Assembly: GCF_007489285.1 (NCBI RefSeq)
Contig: NZ_VLIY01000011.1
Coordinates: 148,479 to 212,478, forward strand
Source: Skermania sp. ID1734
Lineage (GTDB): Bacteria; Actinomycetota; Actinomycetes; Mycobacteriales; Mycobacteriaceae
Reading direction: 5' to 3'
DNA: 64,000 bases
Shown here: piece by piece, positions 58,487-64,000 of the stretch
Numbering within the stretch: the stretch's first letter is position 1
Layout of the letters: the number at the start of each line of letters is the position of its first letter
Notes under the pieces: model-generated
Told to the model about the DNA's origin: nothing
The model's input: only the letters and a program-made list of their open reading frames with translations
Databases searched by the model: none
Made by a program: the position numbers and the translations under genes

Positions 58487-59662
58487 ATGTTCAGCGCGAT
58501 CCGGCCAGGCACCGACCTGTCCGCCTATGCGCGCGATCTGCGCCGTCTGCACGACGCGGTGATCAATGGCAGCCGCACCGCGGCCCAACCACGCGCCATC
58601 GTGGCGCGCTCTTGGTCCCGCGTCCTCGAGGCCGGATTGGATCCCGGCGGCACCAACAACCGCAACTTCCTGCCCGTACAGGACGTCGAAGCCCGCCGCC
58701 GGGCCTCGCCGCTGGCCGCGATCATCACCGATCTCGAGCAGGTCGTTTCGCCCATCGCCGACGTCTCGCAACTGTTGCTCGTGGTCACCGACGCCGACGG
58801 CATCATCCTGTGGCGCGCCGGCTCGGCCAAGGTGCGCCACCGCGCGGACACCCTCGGGTTCAGCGAGGGCGCAGTCTGGACCGAGGCCCGCGTCGGCACC
58901 AACGCGATCGGCACCGCCATCGCGGAAGCCGCACCAGTACAACTGTTTTCGGCCGAGCACTTCGAACAGACCCAGCATCCGTGGTACTGCACGGCCGCCC
59001 CGATCCACGATCCCCGCACGGGCGACCTGCTCGGTGTCGTCGACGTCAGCGGGCCGGCGCTGACGCTGCACCCCACCATCACCGCGCTGGTGGAGACGGC
59101 GGTCCGACTCGCCGAAGCTCAGCTGTGGCGCCACCACGAGCAGCGGCTGGAACGGCTGCGAACGGCCGCCGCTCCCCTGCTGTCCACGGTCGACGGGCCG
59201 CTGCTTCTGGTCGACGAGCACGGGTGGGTGGCGCACACCTCGGGCGTCGCAGTGCGCGACCGGATCGCCGCGCCGCGCGGTCAGCGTGCGCTGACGGTCC
59301 CGGGGCTCGGTCTGTGCGTTCCGGAACAACTCGGTGATGGCTGGCTGGTTCGTCCGGCGGGCGCGGACACCCGGTTGCGCGTCGTCCTCGATCCCACCGG
59401 CTCGGTCGAGGTGCGGGGCGCGGAAGGGTCGTGGCGCAGCGGACTGACCGCTCGGCACTGCCAGATCCTGCGGCTGCTGCATGCTTCGCCTACCGGGCTC
59501 ACCGCGGCCCAACTGAGCCAGGCAATGTACGGCGACGCCGACCACCTCGTGACGGTCCGCGCCGAGGTCTCCCGGCTGCGACGGGTGCTCGGCGCGGTGG
59601 TCGAGACTCAGCCGTACCGGCTCGCCGACTCGGTGGATTTCACCATCGGCGGCGGTAGCTAG
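58487..59662 (+). CDS. GAF-domain transcriptional regulator (AcoR-like, without AAA domain)
   Basis: 391 residues. N-terminal segment LRRLHDAVINGSRTAAQPRAIVARSWSRVLEAG resembles the start of AcoR-type activators; the central GAF-type region (about 80-210, FSEGAVWTEARVGTNAIGTAIAE, YCTAAPIHDP) senses a ligand. The C-terminal half (about 310-391) looks like a DNA-binding/transcription domain (TAAQLSQAMYGDADHLVTVRAEVSRLRRVL). No AAA+ sigma-54 module is seen. ATG 58487, 93 bases from the divergent FMO start. Probably regulates the monooxygenase. Confidence 0.82.
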   Translation: MFSAIRPGTDLSAYARDLRRLHDAVINGSRTAAQPRAIVARSWSRVLEAGLDPGGTNNRNFLPVQDVEARRRASPLAAIITDLEQVVSPIADVSQLLLVVTDADGIILWRAGSAKVRHRADTLGFSEGAVWTEARVGTNAIGTAIAEAAPVQLFSAEHFEQTQHPWYCTAAPIHDPRTGDLLGVVDVSGPALTLHPTITALVETAVRLAEAQLWRHHEQRLERLRTAAAPLLSTVDGPLLLVDEHGWVAHTSGVAVRDRIAAPRGQRALTVPGLGLCVPEQLGDGWLVRPAGADTRLRVVLDPTGSVEVRGAEGSWRSGLTARHCQILRLLHASPTGLTAAQLSQAMYGDADHLVTVRAEVSRLRRVLGAVVETQPYRLADSVDFTIGGGS

Positions 59663-59671
59663 ATTGTTCCC

Positions 59672-60046
59672 ATGGCCGAACCACCCGAAGTTCGCATCGG
59701 AACCGCCGACCGGGAGAAGGCGCTCGCGGTGCTCAGCGAGCACTTCAGCGCCGGCCGGCTCAGCATTGCCGAGTTCGACGAGCGCAGCAGTCAGATCGCC
59801 AAGGCGATAACCCGTGGTGAGCTCGACAGTATCTTCGCGGATCTGCCCGCCCAGCAAGACGATTCGACCCCCCAGCCGGCGAAGAGCAAGACCGCGGTGG
59901 GCGCGATGCTCGACGACTGGCCCGAACGCGTTATGGCCGTGATCCCGATTGCGGCCGTTATTCTCTTCTTCATCACCAATAGCTGGTTGTGGTTTCTCGC
60001 CATTCCAGCCGCCGGTGCGCTGTTGTACGGCAGCAAGCGTCTCTGA
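59672..60046 (+). CDS. DUF1707 SHOCT-like membrane protein
   Basis: 124 residues. N-terminal DUF1707 domain (VRIGTADREKALAVLSEHFSAGRLSIAEFDERSSQIAKA, about 7-55), linker, then one or two hydrophobic segments (about 88-104 and 106-120). Function unknown; this domain is common in actinobacteria. The stop shares one base with the following ATG (TGATG). Confidence 0.85.
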   Translation: MAEPPEVRIGTADREKALAVLSEHFSAGRLSIAEFDERSSQIAKAITRGELDSIFADLPAQQDDSTPQPAKSKTAVGAMLDDWPERVMAVIPIAAVILFFITNSWLWFLAIPAAGALLYGSKRL

Positions 60047-60363
60047 TGGAGCCAATCGAAATCAACGCCGGCACATACTATTTGCGTGCGCTGCGTTCCG
60101 ATGATCGGGTCGACGATCGACCGGCCCTCGCCGACGGCGGCATTGCGGATCCGGACTACATCGCCCAGCGGGCCCGACAGTGGGCCGAGGAGACGCACTA
60201 TTCGTGGGCAGTGTGTGAGCCGACCACCGGCGAGATGCTCGCCGAGGTCGGACTCGATACTGGCACAGCCGAAGTGACAGGCTGGGCTCGCAGCGGTCAC
60301 GATGAGGCCTTGGCGACGGCCATGTCGGCGGTGCGCAGGTTCGCCGCGTCCGTGTTGGGTTAG
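60046..60363 (+). CDS. Small GNAT-like protein fragment
   Basis: 105 residues, translationally coupled to the DUF1707 gene (TGATG). It resembles the N-terminal half of a GNAT acetyltransferase (YYLRALRSDDRVDDRPALADGGIADPDYIAQ, WAVCEPTTGEMLAEVGLD) but ends before the acetyl-CoA motif A region is complete; a truncated or adapted acetyltransferase. The last four bases overlap the convergent lat gene. Function unknown. Confidence 0.6.
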   Translation: MEPIEINAGTYYLRALRSDDRVDDRPALADGGIADPDYIAQRARQWAEETHYSWAVCEPTTGEMLAEVGLDTGTAEVTGWARSGHDEALATAMSAVRRFAASVLG

Positions 60364-61694
60364 CCGTGCTGGGCGAGTTGCGCGGTGATGGCACGCTCGA
60401 GCGCGTCGACTGCCTCATCGAGCTCGGCCTCCGTGACCGTCAACGGCGGCCGGAACCGGACGCCGCGCTCGCCGGTGCCGATGATGACCACATGCTGGTC
60501 GTGGTACATCCGACGCAGCACCTCGTCCCGAAATGATTTGCTTGGCAGCGTAATTGCGCACATGAGTCCGCGGCCGCGCGGCTCGGACACGGCCGGGTTG
60601 CGCTCCGCAAGACCGACCAGTCCATCGAGCAAATGCGATCCCATGCTCGCCGCATGAGTTATCAGCTGCTCGTGCTCGATCACCTCGAGAATCCGCCGAG
60701 CCCGCACCATGTCCGTGAGGTTGCCACCCCAGGTCGAGTTCAGGCGCGACGCCACATGAAAAACGTTGCGCGGCACCTCATCGACGCGACCGCCCGCCAT
60801 GATGCCGCATACTTGCGTCTTCTTTCCGAACGCGACAATGTCGGGTCGCAGCCCGAGTTGCTGATATGCCCAGGCCGTACCGGTGAGGCCACACCCGGTC
60901 TGGACTTCGTCGAGAATGAAGAGCGCATCGTGTTCGGAGCAGATGCGCTGCACCGCGCGCAGGAATTCCGGCCGCAAGTGGTGGTCGCCGCCTTCGCCCT
61001 GGATTGGTTCGGCAATGAAACATGCGATGTCATAGGGATTTTCGGCAAAGGCTCGTTCAGCTTGGTGTAGCGCGCGACGTTCGAGCGCGACTACATCGCG
61101 GCCGTCGGCCACATACGGCGAACAGATGCGCGGCCAGTCGAACTTGGGAAAGCGCGCGACCTTCACTGGGTCGGTGTTGGTCAGCGACATCGTGTAGCCG
61201 GTACGGCCGTGAAACGCCTCGGTCAGGTGCAAGACCTTAGTGCCGAGCGCCGGGTCGCGGCCATGTTCCTCGTTGTGGCGACTCTTCCAATCGAACGCCG
61301 TCTTGAGGGCGTTCTCCACCGCCAGACCGCCGCCGTCGATGAAGAACAGGTGCGGTAGCCGCGGGTCGCCGAGCACCCGCACGAAGGTCTGCACGAACCG
61401 CGCCAGTTCGACGGTGTAGATGTCGGAGTTGGCCGGCTTATTGACGGCCGCCTCGGCCAACTCGCGCAGAAACTCCGGCTCCTCCGCGAGTGCGGGATGA
61501 TTCATGCCCAGCGCCGACGAGGCAAAGAAGCTGAACATGTCCAGATACACCGAGCCGTCGCGTTCGTCCACCAACCGGCAACCGCGCGAGCGGTTCAAAT
61601 CGAGCACCAAATCGAAGCCGTCGAGCAGCAGGTGCGAACGCAGCACATCGTGCACCCGGGACGCCTGCAGCCTCGGTCCCATCACTGCGGTCAT
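60360..61694 (-). CDS. lat: L-lysine 6-transaminase
   Basis: 444-residue PLP enzyme converting lysine and 2-oxoglutarate to a semialdehyde; strongly induced in persistence in M. tuberculosis (Rv3290c). Catalytic Lys in AFGKKTQVCG (residues 288-296; Lys292 likely), substrate-channel block TEAFHGRTGYTMS and LNSTWGGNLTDM. The lrpA gene lies upstream on the same strand and is the known regulator in M. tuberculosis. Confidence 0.94.
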   Translation of the reverse strand: MTAVMGPRLQASRVHDVLRSHLLLDGFDLVLDLNRSRGCRLVDERDGSVYLDMFSFFASSALGMNHPALAEEPEFLRELAEAAVNKPANSDIYTVELARFVQTFVRVLGDPRLPHLFFIDGGGLAVENALKTAFDWKSRHNEEHGRDPALGTKVLHLTEAFHGRTGYTMSLTNTDPVKVARFPKFDWPRICSPYVADGRDVVALERRALHQAERAFAENPYDIACFIAEPIQGEGGDHHLRPEFLRAVQRICSEHDALFILDEVQTGCGLTGTAWAYQQLGLRPDIVAFGKKTQVCGIMAGGRVDEVPRNVFHVASRLNSTWGGNLTDMVRARRILEVIEHEQLITHAASMGSHLLDGLVGLAERNPAVSEPRGRGLMCAITLPSKSFRDEVLRRMYHDQHVVIIGTGERGVRFRPPLTVTEAELDEAVDALERAITAQLAQHG

Positions 61695-61761
61695 ACCTCA
61701 AGTCTACTGACATATCTCCGGTGCAGCCGTTATCTCACCGCAATAGTTCCTGACATTGCTG

Positions 61762-62211
61762 TTATCGAGCGTAGAAAGTCTGCAAGATGATGGTGCTTCG
61801 GGTATTCACGTTGGCCAGCGAACGGATCTCGTGCAGGAGCTGTTCGAGATGCCTCGGCGAGGAGACACGGACCAGCAAAATGTAGCTGTCCTCACCCGCC
61901 ACCGAGTGGCATGCTTCGATCTCGGGGAGGTGCTGTAGCCGTGCGGGGGCGTCGTCGGGCTGCGCCGGGTTCAGCGGGGTGATCGCCACGAACGCGGACA
62001 TCAATTGACCGAGCGCCTCGGGGTCGACCTGCGCGCTGTAGCCGCGGATCACTCCCCGGGACTCGAGCCGGCGCACGCGCGACTGGACCGCCGATACCGA
62101 GAGATTCGCCTTGTCGGCAAGCGTCGACAAGGTTGCCCGGCCGTCAGCGACCAGCTCGCGCAGCAACAGCCGGTCGATGTCGTCCAAGGCGGGTTTGGAG
62201 GTTTCCGCCAT
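61762..62211 (-). CDS. lrpA: Lrp/AsnC family regulator (LrpA-like)
   Basis: 149 residues. N-terminal HTH (about 12-60, DIDRLLLRELVADGRATLSTLADKANLSVSAVQSRVRRLE) and C-terminal RAM domain (EACHSVAGEDSYILLVRVSS, about 100-145). The M. tuberculosis homologue Rv3291c binds upstream of lat during starvation. Start at ATG 62209-62211; a GTG one codon earlier is possible. The lat start is 67 bases downstream. Confidence 0.93.
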   Translation of the reverse strand: MAETSKPALDDIDRLLLRELVADGRATLSTLADKANLSVSAVQSRVRRLESRGVIRGYSAQVDPEALGQLMSAFVAITPLNPAQPDDAPARLQHLPEIEACHSVAGEDSYILLVRVSSPRHLEQLLHEIRSLANVNTRSTIILQTFYAR

Positions 62212-62220
62212 CACCGAAGG

Positions 62221-63165
62221 TTAACCGAGTGCACCGCCGGCGAGGGCGAGACCGACGGCCTCTTTGGTGCTTTCCAGGCTGTGGTCGAGCGTGCGGATGC
62301 GGCGCCCCCCGTCCATGAAGTTGGGACCCATCACGTCGAGGTCGGCGGCCGACGCGTCGATCCGCAGCACCTTGGTTCCCGCGGCGAGCACCTTCTCGAT
62401 TTCCGCATCGAGACCGGCGCTCATCTGGTTGCGAAAGACCAAGCGTTCCAGCAGGTGTACGCCCTGGCCGGGAATCTTGCCGGTGGATGCCATCGGAGCG
62501 AGGACCACGAGTTCGTCGAGTCCTTCGTCGACGACCAGGTCCGCCGACGCCGTCGAGTAGGCGCCGCCGTCGATGTAGCGCCTACCCTCGATCGTCACCG
62601 GCGGGAACCACCCTGGAATGGCCCACGACGCGCGCAAAGCGGCACCGATCGTGGTGACCGGCGCGCCGGGCTTACCAAACGCCACCCGCTCGCCCGAGTC
62701 GTAATCCATTGCCACCAACCAGGTCTTCGGGTGGGAAACCCACTGGTTGCCGGATGTGAGCCGGCCCGCTAACCGTTGCATCCACGCCGGATCGCCATTG
62801 CCGACGGGAAGTAGACCGGAGGCGAACCGGGTACCCAGGCCTTTGATCGCGAGCCGCGGCGACCCCAACCGCAGTTGGGGTAGCGGCGGAAATCGTCCGG
62901 GCGCAGCGGCAATGTGGTCGCGCAGGATCGGATTCGTCGTGGTGCCACGCTGCATCGCGAGCAACTCGTCTACCGAGATTCCGCTGCCGAGCATCGTGGC
63001 CAGTTCCGCGCCGGCAGAGGTGCCGACGATAACGTCAGCTGTTCGCGGATCCCAGTTAAGGGCGTCCCGCACGGCGAGCAACGCCGCCACGGTCCACGCC
63101 GCGCCCAGCGTGCCGCCGCAGCCAAGTACCAGCCCGCGACGCGGCGGGCGATCAGCAGCAGTCAT
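62221..63165 (-). CDS. Patatin-like phospholipase
   Basis: 314 residues. Patatin dyad: Ser50 in GTSAG (VGTSAGAE) and Asp199 in DGG (YIDGGAYST). An oxyanion GCGGTLG sits near the N-terminus. Likely a serine acyl hydrolase acting on lipid esters, of the kind found in mycobacteria. Start chosen at ATG 63163-63165 with GGAGAG upstream; the frame opens 9 codons earlier. Ends six bases upstream of the Lrp gene. Confidence 0.88.
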   Translation of the reverse strand: MTAADRPPRRGLVLGCGGTLGAAWTVAALLAVRDALNWDPRTADVIVGTSAGAELATMLGSGISVDELLAMQRGTTTNPILRDHIAAAPGRFPPLPQLRLGSPRLAIKGLGTRFASGLLPVGNGDPAWMQRLAGRLTSGNQWVSHPKTWLVAMDYDSGERVAFGKPGAPVTTIGAALRASWAIPGWFPPVTIEGRRYIDGGAYSTASADLVVDEGLDELVVLAPMASTGKIPGQGVHLLERLVFRNQMSAGLDAEIEKVLAAGTKVLRIDASAADLDVMGPNFMDGGRRIRTLDHSLESTKEAVGLALAGGALG

Positions 63166-63250
63166 CCGGTTCTCTCCCATGTCACGCTGCAAACTAGCAG
63201 CAGGCCAGCGAACGTAACGTCAAGACTCGGCAAAAATGCGGCACCGCCGG

Positions 63251-63583
63251 CTAGTTGGCCGGGTCGTAGGACAACCAGGGCGGCGCGAATGACAGATCCA
63301 GCCTGGCGTATTGCTTGCGGCCCAGCCACGTTGGCGATTGCGGTGGCGTACTGAGGTACAGCCCGCGGGCCGCCGAGGTGACCCGGTCATATTGCGTTGG
63401 CCAATGAATCGCTGTCGCAATCTCTTCCAGAATGCTGCGGTCGCGGTCGAGTGCGCGCGCGGTCAACTCGACCGCCGGGAGCAGGTGCGACTTACTCGAA
63501 TTGCATGGACCGCAGGCCAATACCAGGTTCGCCAGGCCGTCGATGCCAACCCGGGACCAGGGCAGCACGTGGTCGCGACGCCG
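63251..63583 (-). pseudogene. HNH endonuclease fragment, 5' end missing
   Basis: The frame encodes RRRDHVLPWSRVG followed by NLVLACGPCNSSK and about 75 more residues to a stop; this is an HNH nuclease core (DHV and the CxxC with N and K). It is blocked upstream by an in-frame TAG at 63584-63586 and no upstream nuclease half is visible in any frame. Probably a remnant of a truncated nuclease gene, lying back to back with the DUF222 gene. Confidence 0.65.
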
Positions 63584-63732
63584 CTACCGCCGGGCTCTCG
63601 ATATCCGACGTCGCTGCCGCTGCGGCCGAGAAGCGCTCGGACCGTGGCTCTTTCAGAAAGCGCATCTGGCTGGAAAGCTGACCGAACCCGATTTCCCGCG
63701 TGCCGGTTTTTGTCGGTATGTCCGGATATACT

Positions 63733-63748
63733 TCGAACATGCTTTCGG
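63733..63748. promoter_or_regulatory. SOS-box-like dyad overlapping the DUF222 start
   Basis: TCGAAC-N4-TTTCGG at 63733-63748 resembles the mycobacterial LexA site TCGAAC-N4-GTTCGA: the first half-site is perfect, four of six bases of the second match. It overlaps the ATG at 63739-63741. LexA control of 13E12-type genes is known in M. tuberculosis, which supports but does not prove the assignment. Confidence 0.4.
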
Positions 63749-64000
63749 GAACGGTGCGGGACGAGGCGGTGGAATCGGCGTTGGGCGCGCTCGAGTCCGC
63801 GGCCGCGGTCCTGCTGGACACCGACACCGAGAGCCTGTCCAACGACGAACGCCTGAGCGTGCTGGCCCGATTGGAAACGCTCACCCGCCGGTTGCCTGCG
63901 GCCCAGAACGCGTTGCTCAATCAGATCGACGAGCACTCGAGCAGCGAGGATTTCGCCGGCACCCCGCGCCGGCACGCGCTGGCCGAGCGGTTACGCATCA
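63739..64000 (+). CDS. DUF222 / 13E12-repeat family HNH endonuclease, 3' end cut by window edge
   Basis: The open frame begins MLSGTVRDEAVESALGALE and continues as a helical DUF222-type N-terminus (SNDERLSVLARLETLTRRLPAAQNALLNQIDEH) to the window edge. 13E12-family proteins carry this domain plus a C-terminal HNH motif, which lies outside. Start ATG 63739-63741 overlaps an SOS-box-like dyad. Such genes are mobile-element-like repeats in this order. Confidence 0.8.
   Translation, partial: MLSGTVRDEAVESALGALESAAAVLLDTDTESLSNDERLSVLARLETLTRRLPAAQNALLNQIDEHSSSEDFAGTPRRHALAERLRI

Noticed and set aside
56576..60055. Single 1159-codon frame covering the monooxygenase and upstream region
   Set aside because: Only the part from ATG 58393 matches the SnoaL-FMO family. 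The upstream part is antisense to the GAF regulator and DUF1707 genes.
63492..63740. Minus-strand 82-codon frame beginning in the DUF222 start region
   Set aside because: A stretch such as TKTGTREIGFGQLSSQM looks coding-like, but it runs through the HNH remnant in another frame and has no family I recognise. Too weak to annotate.

Overview
The window reads as a high-GC chromosome segment from a mycolic-acid-containing actinobacterium (order Mycobacteriales: Mycobacterium, Nocardia, Rhodococcus or Gordonia type). The evidence is the family content: MtrA/MtrB/LpqB, WhiB2, F420 genes fbiA/fbiB, the AccA3/AccD5/AccE5 acyl-CoA carboxylase, a WS/DGAT acyltransferase, LytR-CpsA-Psr (LCP) cell-wall ligases, rhamnosyltransferase WbbL and a DUF222/13E12-type gene. 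Gene order closely follows the Mycobacterium tuberculosis stretch from desA3 (Rv3229c) to lat/lrpA (Rv3290c/Rv3291c), recalled from general knowledge and not aligned here. The genus is not determined.

Layout. 1-4.8 kb: acyl-CoA desaturase with its reductase, a DUF6912 protein, a WS/DGAT enzyme and an Rv3235-like protein. 4.8-16 kb: secA1, hpf, comF, a zinc-ribbon protein, then lpqB-mtrB-mtrA-tmk-ahcY as a tightly packed minus-strand run. 16-19.9 kb: alkane oxidation, with alkB-rubA-rubB-tetR and a second, separate alkB. 19.9-26.3 kb: amino-acid permease, CDF metal transporter and the mannose genes manA, a SIS-like gene and pmm. 26.3-31.3 kb: DUF3499, a degenerate zincin, whiB2, fbiA-fbiB-nudix and a small membrane protein. 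31.3-36.4 kb: GDP-mannose/rhamnose cell-wall genes (mannose-1-P guanylyltransferase, wbbL, rmlD), an LCP ligase and a TIGR03089 protein. 36.4-45.1 kb: an HEXXH protein coupled to an F420/PPOX protein, fadE25, tetR, purE, purK, gtrA-like, a two-component pair, a PH-domain protein and birA. 45.2-55.9 kb: VWA protein, second LCP protein, accD5-accE5-maf, a SufR-like regulator, an OhrR-like regulator with DUF5313, sseA-sufE and accA3. 55.9-62.2 kb: Uma2-like protein, flavin monooxygenase with a divergent GAF regulator, DUF1707, a small GNAT-like protein, lat and lrpA. 62.2-64 kb: patatin-like protein, an HNH remnant and the start of a DUF222 gene.

How the genes work together. Three themes dominate. 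(1) Envelope building: ManA, phosphomannomutase and the guanylyltransferase make GDP-mannose; RmlD and WbbL supply the rhamnose linker; LCP proteins attach polymers; AccA3/D5/E5 with BirA supply carboxylated acyl-CoA precursors; MtrAB-LpqB coordinates wall growth and division. (2) Lipid and alkane use: AlkB with rubredoxins, the desaturase pair, FadE25 and WS/DGAT. (3) Redox and cofactor functions: F420 synthesis, rhodanese/SufE, and the OhrR-like and SufR-like sensors.

The most interesting non-coding signals are a motif shared by both alkB upstream regions, two near-identical 13-bp dyads between tetR and fadE25, a dyad between the monooxygenase and its divergent GAF regulator, and a dyad between the OhrR-like gene and sseA. 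No rRNA, tRNA, CRISPR array or intact insertion sequence was seen. The only gene-free stretch over 300 bases is 27714-28130.
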